This document shows, piece by piece, positions 25,272 through 33,049 of a stretch of DNA of 48,604 nucleotides. Position 1 is the first letter of the stretch, and every line of letters begins with the position of its first letter. Below the pieces are notes generated by a model, which was not told where the DNA came from, ran no database searches, and worked only from the letters and a program-made list of their open reading frames with translations. A program made the translations under genes and the position numbers. The DNA is from an uncultured Clostridia bacterium (GTDB lineage Bacteria > Bacillota > Clostridia > TANB77 > CAG-508): the NCBI GenBank assembly GCA_949948835.1, contig CATLHF010000013.1, positions 1 to 48,604 on the forward strand, given 5' to 3'.

Positions 25272-26993
25272 TTATTTTTCTTGTAAAATTTTCTTAATCT
25301 CTTCAAATCTCTTTACTTTTTGTGTTGTTGTTTTAATCATCGGCTCATCTGTTACAATGATTTCTCTTATGTACTTATATGGTGGCATTGTTTTGTTGAT
25401 TTGTTTAATATCTTGCCAAATTTTTTCTTTTAATTCTTCTTCTGAAATTTTCCCAAATGTATCTTCTACATATTCCTTATTATATACAATTTTGGTTGCT
25501 AAATCTAAGTCGTTATCTTTCGTTGGAATTCCAAATACTATATTTTCTACTACATATGGAAGTTTTGAAATTAATACTTCTAATTCTTCTGGATAAATAT
25601 TTTTTCCATTTTTCATAACAATGACATTCTTTTTACGTCCAGTAATAAATAAAAATCCATCTTTATCAATATAACCTAAATCACCTGTATGGAACCATCC
25701 ATCTACTAATACTTCATTGGTTGCCTCTTCGTTTTCAAAATAACCAAGCATCACATTTGGTCCTTTTGCTATAATTTCCCCAATTCCTTGTTCATTTGGT
25801 TCAAAAATTTTAATTTCTTCATTTTTTAGTGGAAATCCAACAGAACCAAAGCGAATATTTTCGTCATTTTCTGCTGTAATAACAGGGGCAGTTTCTGTTA
25901 ACCCATACCCTTGAACCGTTTTAATTCCAAAGTTTGTGAAGTTTTCTACAACAGTTTTATCAATTGCTGCTGCTCCACTTACTACCATTCTAAGTCCACC
26001 CAAGTTGTTAATAATATCTTTAAATAGTTTTCTCCTAATATCAATTCCAAATTTTAATAAGAAGTTACTTACTTTTGTTGCTATTTTGATTAATTTTGTT
26101 TTTCCTTGTTTCTCAATCTCTTTTAATATCTTTTTATTCATTGCTTCTAATAATAAAGGCACTGTTACGAACACAGTAACATGGTATTCTTGTAAATTCT
26201 TTTGAATATATTTTAATCCATCACAAAATACATTTGTTACACCATTACTGATAAAGAATAATAGTCCAGTAGAACCAAACGTATGGTGTAATGGTAAAAA
26301 CGCTAAGTTTCGATCTGTATCATATATTTTTATAATTGAATTTAGAGAATGTATATTAGACACAATATTTTTTTGTGATAACATAACTGCTTTTGATGCT
26401 GACGTTGTTCCAGAAGTAAACAGAATAATATTCATAATTTCTGGATTAATGGTTGCATTTTCAAAACGAGTATCGTTATTTTGTAATAACTCTTCTCCTC
26501 TAATTAATAAATCTTGTAATGACATAAAACCATATTGATTTTCTTTATCCATACAGATATACTGCTCTACACAATTTTGACTGTTATTTTTTATTTCTTT
26601 CATAATATCACTATATTTATCTTCAAAAATAACAGCATTTGCATAACTTCTCTTAATTAAACTTTCAATTTCTCCTGCAGGTAGTGATTTATCAAGCGGT
26701 ACTACAATTCCTACACCGCAAAGTGTAGCAAGATATGCTAAACACCATTCATAACGGTTATTGGAAATAATAGCAATTTTCTTTCCCTCTAATCCCAAAT
26801 CTATTAACGCTGTTCCTAATTTGTTAATATCTTCTTGTAACATTTTGTAGGTAATATTGTTATAAGTTACCTCTTCCTTTTTTTCTTTTACAATAAACGC
26901 AATGTTATTAGGATACGTTTTAACCGCATCGTTTACTAGTTCTCTTATGTCTCTATATTCTTTAGCTTGGTACAATATTCTTTTTTGATTCAT
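25272..26993 (-). CDS. AMP-forming acyl-CoA ligase (long-chain fatty acid type)
   Basis: 573 residues. The adenylate-forming motif is ILFTSGTTSASKAVMLS near 190. VQGYGLTETAPVI, the GWFHTGDLGYIDKDGFLFITGRKK region and the C-terminal lysine segment TTTQKVKRFEEI complete the ANL-superfamily fold. It probably activates a fatty acid as acyl-AMP and then acyl-CoA. There is no fused transferase domain. It stands alone, between a convergent terminator and the cupin gene. Confidence 0.88.
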   Translation of the reverse strand: MNQKRILYQAKEYRDIRELVNDAVKTYPNNIAFIVKEKKEEVTYNNITYKMLQEDINKLGTALIDLGLEGKKIAIISNNRYEWCLAYLATLCGVGIVVPLDKSLPAGEIESLIKRSYANAVIFEDKYSDIMKEIKNNSQNCVEQYICMDKENQYGFMSLQDLLIRGEELLQNNDTRFENATINPEIMNIILFTSGTTSASKAVMLSQKNIVSNIHSLNSIIKIYDTDRNLAFLPLHHTFGSTGLLFFISNGVTNVFCDGLKYIQKNLQEYHVTVFVTVPLLLEAMNKKILKEIEKQGKTKLIKIATKVSNFLLKFGIDIRRKLFKDIINNLGGLRMVVSGAAAIDKTVVENFTNFGIKTVQGYGLTETAPVITAENDENIRFGSVGFPLKNEEIKIFEPNEQGIGEIIAKGPNVMLGYFENEEATNEVLVDGWFHTGDLGYIDKDGFLFITGRKKNVIVMKNGKNIYPEELEVLISKLPYVVENIVFGIPTKDNDLDLATKIVYNKEYVEDTFGKISEEELKEKIWQDIKQINKTMPPYKYIREIIVTDEPMIKTTTQKVKRFEEIKKILQEK

Positions 26994-27088
26994 AATTTAT
27001 CTCCTTTTATGATAATCTGTTATTATCATACACTAGAAAAGTAAATTTTACTATTGTACTGTGCGGTCAGTTAAATCTTAAATAATAA

Positions 27089-27122
27089 AAAAAGGGGTGA
27101 AATTCTTTTCACCTCCTCTTTT
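27089..27122 (-). terminator. Terminator of the cupin gene
   Basis: GGTGAAA and TTTCACC with A and T flanks form a hairpin just after the cupin stop. Confidence 0.7.
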
Positions 27123-27127
27123 CAAAG

Positions 27128-27445
27128 TCATTTTGATTTCGTCGCCAGTAGTGTAATACAACCATCGGTATCGTTTACCAAGTCGTGGCTCTCGCCTGGA
27201 CGGCATACTGCAACTTTTGTCCGAACCCCATTAATGAGCGGTGCACTCCCTTTAACGACCTGATAAACTTCTGTTATACCGTCATCAAGCGGATGCTCAT
27301 GCATTCCAATGGAGTGACCTGGCATAATTTCCATAACTGACAAAATCACATCATCAACTTCAATATCATCGGAAACGAGTATTATTCCCTTTCCTCCCCG
27401 GAGATTGTTTACGGGCGTCATTTTTAAATTTGTAAGTTCATTCAT
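27128..27445 (-). CDS. Small cupin-domain protein, horizontally acquired
   Basis: 105 residues forming one cupin barrel: MPGHSIGMHEHPLDDGITEVYQVV carries the first metal motif (H, H, E) and CRPGESHDLVND the second histidine. Metal binding is likely; the ligand is unknown. Its composition differs from the neighbours (more G and C, TGA stop, codons such as CGG, GGC, CTC). It uses CGG twice as ordinary arginine (27400-27398 and 27223-27221), while the surrounding native genes never do. That marks it as recently transferred. Confidence 0.8.
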   Translation of the reverse strand: MNELTNLKMTPVNNLRGGKGIILVSDDIEVDDVILSVMEIMPGHSIGMHEHPLDDGITEVYQVVKGSAPLINGVRTKVAVCRPGESHDLVNDTDGCITLLATKSK

Positions 27446-27518
27446 AAATTTTCCTCCTATACGATTTGATATAATATTATTATAACATATTTCTTAACTT
27501 TTTTCAAGTTATGTAACA

Positions 27519-28774
27519 CTAACTGTTGCTAATACGAAGAATTTGACCGATGAAAGATTAAGTTTGGATTTTGAATATTGTTTAATCTTACAATATTTGC
27601 AACCGTTGTATGGTAACGGTTTGCGATGTAAGTTAAGTTATCTCCTCTTCCTACCATATAATACGTTCCCCCTGCTGAATGGGTATCATTAGGACGTACA
27701 TCTCTTCTAATTTTTAGAATTTGACCGCGGATAAATTAAGTTTGGATTTTGAATATTGTTAAGGCTAACGATACTACTAATGGTAGTTCCATATCTCCTT
27801 GCAATTCTCCATAAATTGTCTCCTCTTTTTACAGTATAATCTGTAGTTGTTGTAGACGTTGGTTCTCTATTTGGCTTATCAGATGTTGTAATTTGTAGAA
27901 CTTCTCCTACAAAAATTAAATTTGGGTTTTGAATGTTATTTAATCTTACAATTTCTTCTACTGTTGTTCCATATGAAGCCGCAATTTTAGATAAGGTATC
28001 TCCCCTTCTTACGGTATAGTATATAACATTCTTAATTTCTTCTGGTGATGGATTAATTGGTGCAGGAATTTCTCCACTATTGCTTAAAAAAATTTCTTTG
28101 GTAAATCGGTCTAAATCAACATTTCCATTAATTCCTGCAATCCTTCCTTTATCCCAATATTGAAACCCAACCCAATTTGACCATTTTCCATTATCACTTG
28201 GTGTGTTTACTCCATATTGTGCAACCCATAGCGGATACTTATTTGCTAATTCATAGGAAAAAATAGTCCTTGCATCATAGGTATTTGAATAAATTACCAT
28301 TTCTTTTCCTGTTAATTCCTCAGTTCTTTCTAAGAATACTCTAGATATGTTATTAATTTCATTCTCTGTTAGGTTTCCAAACACTTCAAAGTCCATGGCA
28401 AGCTTACAATTCGGTTGCGTTCCAGAAATTACTCTGCTGAAGAACTCAGCTTCTTTTATTGCTTGTTCCTCACTTCTTGCTCGAACAAAGTGATAAAACC
28501 CTATGTTTAATCCATTTTGTTTAGCTTTTTCATAATTGTTTCGAAATTCTGGATCTTCTAGATGTTCTCCTTCACTTGCTTTTATGTACACAATATCAAT
28601 TCCTGCATTTTTTACTTTATTATAATCAATTCTTCCTTGGTATGCACTCACATCAATTCCTTGGTAAATGGTATCACTTGCAGGTGATAAAGCAAACACT
28701 GGATAACACATAGTAAAAGAAGATAATAAAAATAACCATAATAAAAGTATCACTTTAAAACATTTCTTTTTCAT
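27519..28774 (-). CDS. GH25 lysozyme with three LysM domains, requiring two +1 shifts at CGG
   Basis: From the ATG at 28774 (AGGAGG seven bases before it): signal peptide [19 protein letters not shown], then a GH25 muramidase domain ([38 protein letters not shown]). Next is LysM 1 ([17 protein letters not shown]) and LysM 2. In LysM 2 the frame hits CGG at 27727-27725 and would stop five codons later at 27707. Skipping the C at 27727 gives [13 protein letters not shown] and a third LysM. Its own CGG at 27549-27547 again breaks the frame; skipping the C at 27549 gives [14 protein letters not shown] and a natural stop at 27519. The full protein would have 417 residues: 349, 59 and 9 codons exactly in register. 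Confidence 0.8.
27547..27549 (-). other. CGG +1 frameshift site 4 (LysM repeat 3)
   Basis: Zero frame CAT CGG TCA AAT; shifted frame CAT (C) GGT CAA ATT. The shifted frame gives the canonical LysM end GQILRI and stops nine residues later. Confidence 0.75.
27725..27727 (-). other. CGG +1 frameshift site 3 (LysM repeat 2)
   Basis: Zero frame CCG CGG TCA AAT; shifted frame CCG (C) GGT CAA ATT. The shifted frame restores the IYPGQILKI consensus of LysM domains and opens a further 59 codons containing LysM 3. Confidence 0.8.
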
Positions 28775-28789
28775 TATGACCTCCTTCAT

Positions 28790-28820
28790 CAAAAAATAGA
28801 GTAGAAAACTCTACTCTATC
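28790..28820 (-). terminator. Terminator of the exchanger gene
   Basis: ATAGAGTAG and CTACTCTAT form a nine-bp stem, followed on the minus strand by a T run, 30 bases past the exchanger stop. Confidence 0.75.
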
Positions 28821-28849
28821 TTATGATATAAATTTTATTTTGGTTATCT

Positions 28850-29807
28850 TTATCCTATAAATAATCCTACCATATAAATGGCATATATGATTAAATAGGC
28901 AATTCCATTTAATCTTGTCATTTTATTTTTAGCTCCAATAAATGGAAATAGTGCCAATAATACCGTTGCAACAATTAATACTAGTATTTGATTATTATAA
29001 CTTGTTGCATAAGTAATTGGTGCAATGATTGCTGATACTCCTAAAATAAGTAAAATATTAAAAATATTCGAACCTAGAATGTTTCCGTATAGCAATGTCA
29101 CTATTTCCCTTAAACGCCGCTGTTACCGATGTTACAAGTTCTGGCAAACTTGTCCCAATCGCAATAATCGTTAAACTAATTACTTTTTCACTAATACCAA
29201 TTGCTTTTGCAATTGTAACACAGTGATTTACCGTTAAATCACCACCAATTTTTAATCCGATTATTCCTAGAATAATCCATAAAATGGATTTTATAGTTAA
29301 ATTATTTTCTTCTGTTTGCACTTCTATGATTGTATCTTTTTTCTCAAATTTCTCTCCCTTTTTCCCCATATAAATGGTATAGCCAATAAATAATACAAAT
29401 AATAGAATTAATATCATTCCCTCTATTTTAGTAATATTAGCTCCTATATTGCATATTACAAATAGTACAAAAGTAACAGCAAGTGTCATAGGAATTTCAA
29501 TTAGTCTTGTTTCTCTTTTAAATTCAATCGATTGAATGATAGCAGACAGTCCTAAAATTAGTAACAAATTACACAAATTACTTCCAATTACATTTCCTAC
29601 TGCCATATCTGGATACCCTTGTATTGCTGAAGTAATACTAACAAACAATTCTGGCATAGACGTTCCAATAGATACAATTGTAAGTCCAATAATAATTTCT
29701 GGTATATGAAATTTTTTTGCAACATTTGATGCTCCATCTACTAAAAAGTCTGCACCTTTTATTAACAATACAAATCCTACTATAATCCAAATAACTTCAA
29801 GTGCCAT
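28850..29807 (-). CDS. Na+/Ca2+ exchanger (CaCA family), requiring one +1 shift at CGG
   Basis: Start at the ATG at 29807 (MALEVIW), preceded by GAGGAGG. The first half has helices and the alpha-1 repeat IVSIGTSMPELFVSI ... VGNVIGSNLCNLLLILG. The second half begins with the alpha-2 repeat IIAIGTSLPELVTSVTAAFKGNSDIAI. At 29087-29085 a CGG breaks the frame, and the zero frame ends eight codons later at 29058. Skipping the C at 29087 continues GNILGSNIFNILLILG, the exact mirror of the first repeat, and four more helices to 28850. The joined product is 318 residues, the family's normal length. It would exchange Ca2+ for Na+ across the membrane. Confidence 0.85.
29085..29087 (-). other. CGG +1 frameshift site 2 (exchanger)
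   Basis: Zero frame GCT ATA CGG AAA CAT; shifted frame GCT ATA (C) GGA AAC ATT. The break falls inside the most conserved motif of the family, so the intended frame is unambiguous. Confidence 0.85.
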
Positions 29808-29874
29808 ATAGCTCCTCCTCACTTTTATAATGTTACTATCTTATCTCTATTTTTATTGCTTGTCAAATAAAAAA

Positions 29875-29904
29875 TTAACTAAGCAAAATGCTTAGCTAAT
29901 TTTT
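29875..29904 (-). terminator. Terminator of the PadR-DUF4097 operon
   Basis: TTAACTAAGCA and TGCTTAGCTAA pair with one mismatch around a three-base loop, with T and A flanks, directly past the DUF4097 stop. Confidence 0.7.
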
Positions 29905-30861
29905 TTATTTTTCTAATCTTATATTTCCAGAAATCGTTTCGATGTTTAATTCTACATATGGTTCTTGCCCCATTACGTTTCTTTTATTTGGAAGGGTCAC
30001 ATTACCAGATACACTTTTTGTTTGAATTTCATAATTGGATTCTTGGTTTAAATACATCTTTACATTTCCAGAAGTAGTCTTTACTTTCGAATCTCCTGTT
30101 ATTTTAAAATCTTCACTTTTAATATCTCCTGAAATACTTGATAATTCTATATTTCCATCAATTTTTTCAATTTCAATTTGTCCTGAAGTTGTTTTTGCTT
30201 CTACATTTCCTTTTGCTGAAGCTACTAAAATATCTCCAGAAACTGTTTTTAATTTTAAATCTTCATTTTCTAATTGTTGTAATTTAATATCACCAGAAAT
30301 TGTTTCAATTTTAATATTCTTTGCTTCTATATTTCCCATTTTAACATCTCCACTTGTTGAAGATATTGTTAAATCATCAAATTTTAAATTTTCCTCTACT
30401 TCTACATCTCCCGATACAGATTTAATATCTAAGCTTCCTTCATATGATTTTGGAATATACACGTCATATAAGGAATCTTCCATAAATCCAATGTAGAAAA
30501 AGTGAAATTGTAGCTTATTACTTTCTGAAACAGTTATATGAGATCCTGATTTATCTACTCTAAATAAATCTTCATCTTCTAACTCTTTATAAGAATATTG
30601 TACCACTCGTATTTCGGTATCTTCTGTAAAAAACACGTTTAAGTTAGATGACTTAAATTCTAAACTAACTTTATTTAAATCGAATACAGAAATTTTTTGT
30701 TCTTTTCGAATATATTCTTCTTTTCGAACGGTTTGTGAACTTCCAAAACTCATAAACCAATTCCAATCATTATTATGTATTGCAAATAATAGTACTTTAC
30801 AAAGTCCAGCTATCATGCTAATTAGTATAATAATTAGTAAAATAATTCCTAGTTTTCTCAT
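29905..30861 (-). CDS. DUF4097 beta-helix repeat protein, membrane-anchored
   Basis: 318 residues. One N-terminal membrane segment (KLGIILLIIILISMIAGLCKVLLF) is followed by a linker. From about residue 110 to the end runs a series of short repeats of the form I.S.SGDVK or IETISGDI (at least eight), the right-handed beta-helix of DUF4097 proteins. These are found with PspC and PadR genes in putative envelope-stress operons; the biochemical role is unknown. The ATG overlaps the ribosome-site region at the end of the preceding gene. Confidence 0.85.
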   Translation of the reverse strand: MRKLGIILLIIILISMIAGLCKVLLFAIHNNDWNWFMSFGSSQTVRKEEYIRKEQKISVFDLNKVSLEFKSSNLNVFFTEDTEIRVVQYSYKELEDEDLFRVDKSGSHITVSESNKLQFHFFYIGFMEDSLYDVYIPKSYEGSLDIKSVSGDVEVEENLKFDDLTISSTSGDVKMGNIEAKNIKIETISGDIKLQQLENEDLKLKTVSGDILVASAKGNVEAKTTSGQIEIEKIDGNIELSSISGDIKSEDFKITGDSKVKTTSGNVKMYLNQESNYEIQTKSVSGNVTLPNKRNVMGQEPYVELNIETISGNIRLEK

Positions 30862-30862
30862 C

Positions 30863-31519
30863 TTATTCCTCCCCCAATTTAAATAATAACTTAATAATAT
30901 TTTCGATTAAAGATGCAATTAAGAAAATAATCCAAGAAATATACCATATACCAAATGTGAAGCTAACAATTAAATAAATAATAACTGTTAATGTCCATAA
31001 AATGGAATCAATTGCTTTTTTTATTTCCTTGTTTTTATCTTTTTTTCCTTTCCATTCTTTAAACTCTTCTACCATAGTATCTTCATATTTTGTATATTTC
31101 GGTTTTGTCATAAAATGATAGATTAAAACACAAGTAGCTAACCCTGCAATAGCAAGAAATCCAGATACTGTTACAAAGTCTGGTAATTCTAATTCATCTA
31201 ATACTACACATGTAATAACACTTAAAATATATAATCCAACACAAATAGAAACAGTTAAACCAGTCTTTTTTCTAGCTTCTTCTCTGTATTCTTTATGAAT
31301 TGGATTGGTCTTATTTAATTCTTCAATTAGTTCATCTACATCTCCAATTTCTTTCATAACCGTTTGTAAAGCCTCTTCTTCTTTTTTCCCTTGTTTTACT
31401 AAATCTTCATATTTATCTTCTGCATTTGAAATAATTTCATCTTTTAAATCATTTGCTCTTTTTGTATTTGGAGCATTTTCAAATAAAGTATTAACTTCTT
31501 TTCTAATTTTTTCATTCAT
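30863..31519 (-). CDS. HAAS / permease-prefix domain membrane protein (DUF1700-like)
   Basis: 218 residues. The N-terminal 75 residues (VNTLFENAPNTKRANDLKDE, then KEEEALQTVMKEIGDVDELI) form the helical HAAS/permease-prefix domain that accompanies PadR regulators. Two helices follow near 92-135, then a basic cytoplasmic loop and two more near 170-210. The partner PadR regulator is two genes upstream. It probably links membrane state to the regulator, but this is inference from gene context. Confidence 0.78.
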   Translation of the reverse strand: MNEKIRKEVNTLFENAPNTKRANDLKDEIISNAEDKYEDLVKQGKKEEEALQTVMKEIGDVDELIEELNKTNPIHKEYREEARKKTGLTVSICVGLYILSVITCVVLDELELPDFVTVSGFLAIAGLATCVLIYHFMTKPKYTKYEDTMVEEFKEWKGKKDKNKEIKKAIDSILWTLTVIIYLIVSFTFGIWYISWIIFLIASLIENIIKLLFKLGEE

Positions 31520-31540
31520 CGTTTTATTTCCCCCTTTTTT

Positions 31541-31735
31541 TCACATAACATCTGATTTTCTTGGCATAACAATAGCGGCTATGATGTACGCTACTATACC
31601 ACTACCACCCCAACAAGAAAACACAATCCAAATTAAGCGTATTAGTGTTGGATCAATATCAAAATACTCTGCAATTCCTCCACATACGCCATCTATTTTT
31701 TTGCCTTGTTCAATTTTGTACAATTTCTTTTGCAT
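31541..31735 (-). CDS. PspC-domain protein
   Basis: 64 residues consisting of one PspC domain: LYKIEQGKKIDGVCGGIAEY, FDIDPTLIRLIWIVFSCWGG and a second helix with MPRK at the end. PspC proteins are small membrane proteins of envelope-stress operons. AAAGGAG precedes the ATG, and the gene is packed between padR and the HAAS protein. Confidence 0.9.
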   Translation of the reverse strand: MQKKLYKIEQGKKIDGVCGGIAEYFDIDPTLIRLIWIVFSCWGGSGIVAYIIAAIVMPRKSDVM

Positions 31736-31749
31736 CTTTTTTCTCCTTT

Positions 31750-32070
31750 CTATATTAACTTATCAATTAACTCTTTTGTTAAATTCCATTCTTCTATATT
31801 TTTTTTATAAAATTCAATCCCTTGGTTTGTAATGGAATAATATCTTCTTCTTGCTCCACTATTTCCTTCACCCCAAAATGATGTAATATATCCTGACTCT
31901 TCTAGTCTTCTAAACGCACAATATAATGTAGCATCATTCAATTCATAGCGATTATTGGTTTTTTCTTTAATAGATTTGTTAATTTCATATCCATAGCTAT
32001 TGCCTTTCATTAAATGTGCTAAAATAATGGTTTCTGTATGTCCACGAATAATGTCTGCTCGAATTGACAT
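31750..32070 (-). CDS. PadR-family transcriptional regulator
   Basis: 106 residues: IRGHTETIILAHLMKGNSYG, then YEINKSIKEKTNNRYELNDATLYCAFRRLEESGYI, is the winged helix of PadR regulators, followed by SGARRRYYSITNQG and a C-terminal dimerisation helix. It heads the operon padR-pspC-HAAS-DUF4097. A perfect palindrome overlaps its promoter, so it probably represses its own operon. Confidence 0.92.
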   Translation of the reverse strand: MSIRADIIRGHTETIILAHLMKGNSYGYEINKSIKEKTNNRYELNDATLYCAFRRLEESGYITSFWGEGNSGARRRYYSITNQGIEFYKKNIEEWNLTKELIDKLI

Positions 32071-32097
32071 TGTATCACCTACCTTCTTTACAAATAC

Positions 32098-32138
32098 ATT
32101 ATAACTCTAATATACCTTATCTGTCAAGGTATATTAGA
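32098..32138 (-). promoter_or_regulatory. padR promoter with overlapping palindromic operator
   Basis: Minus strand: TTGACA (32127-32122), 18 bases, TATAAT (32103-32098), both perfect. A palindrome with 13-base arms, TCTAATATACCTT (32106-32118) and AAGGTATATTAGA (32126-32138), covers the -35 box and most of the spacer. The ATAC..GTAT core resembles known PadR operators. Repressor binding here would block RNA polymerase. Confidence 0.8.
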
Positions 32139-32139
32139 T

Positions 32140-32178
32140 AAAAAAAGTAAATATAGAAAAATCTATACTTACTTTTTT
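32140..32178 (-). terminator. Terminator of the sigma-factor operon
   Basis: AAAAAAGTAA.TATAGA and TCTATA.TTACTTTTTT pair around a short A loop immediately past the stop of the exported protein gene. Confidence 0.7.
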
Positions 32179-32182
32179 ATTT

Positions 32183-33028
32183 TTATTCTTTTATCTTCTC
32201 TATTTTCATTGCTTTTACCTGAACAGGATATGATTCCATAACATCTCCTGTATAAGTAATTTCTACAGTATCCCCAATTGTAATCTTTTCATCATTTGGA
32301 ATACCAAGGCTTACTTTATCCCCTAAATATTTTGTTTCTTTTGGTTTCACTAAAACCCATTTATCTCTTACATCTAATACTGTTGCTATAAATGTTGGAC
32401 CAAACTTATAGACAGTAACATCTTTAGGATATCTACAAATTATTTCATTTTCATATCTTTTAACAGTTGAATCTACATCTTCAATAATAGCATAAAGAGC
32501 TAGTTCTAAATGAATATCCTCTCCCTCTTCTATTTCTAGAATCCCATAAATTTCTCCTGAAAAATCATCTTCTAGTGTTATTTTTCTATCCTCTTTTGCT
32601 AAAAACTGGTCTCTCGTATTATCATGCATTATTTTATATTTTCCTTCTTCTGTATACTCGATATCAGTAAAAATCATATCTCCTTCCATCGTAAACTGAA
32701 CGATTCTTATCGTATCTGCAATTCTATTATTACTATTCTTCTGTGTATTTGCAATAAACTCATTCAATTTTTCTTTGTTATATATTGTTTTATGCGAAAT
32801 AATAAAACATCCATCATTTAATGCTTGCTCAAATGTATATTCCTTTGGTAATTGTTCTAATGAAACATACTTTGAATTTTGTTCTTTATCTTGATTTATC
32901 TGTTTTTCATTCTCTAAATGTTCTTCGCACTTCTTAAAATGGGTTTTTGTAATTGTAAAAAATAGCATACCAAATAGTAAAATTGCAATTAGTATTAAAA
33001 TAATCTTTATTCCTATTATCTTTTTCAT
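32183..33028 (-). CDS. Membrane-anchored exported protein of unknown function
   Basis: 281 residues. I do not recognise a family. The N-terminus is a signal anchor (GIKIILILIAILLFGMLFF near 5-23). A charged lysine- and glutamate-rich linker follows, then an extracellular domain of mixed strands. The last 60 residues (ILDVRDKWVLVKPKETKY, then ISLGIPNDEKITIGDTVEITYTG with L for I at the start) look like a small beta-barrel. It follows the sigma factor by 21 bp, so it may be the sigma factor's partner or target. Confidence 0.6.
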   Translation of the reverse strand: MKKIIGIKIILILIAILLFGMLFFTITKTHFKKCEEHLENEKQINQDKEQNSKYVSLEQLPKEYTFEQALNDGCFIISHKTIYNKEKLNEFIANTQKNSNNRIADTIRIVQFTMEGDMIFTDIEYTEEGKYKIMHDNTRDQFLAKEDRKITLEDDFSGEIYGILEIEEGEDIHLELALYAIIEDVDSTVKRYENEIICRYPKDVTVYKFGPTFIATVLDVRDKWVLVKPKETKYLGDKVSLGIPNDEKITIGDTVEITYTGDVMESYPVQVKAMKIEKIKE

Positions 33029-33049
33029 TTTCTCACCTTTTCCCTTTCA

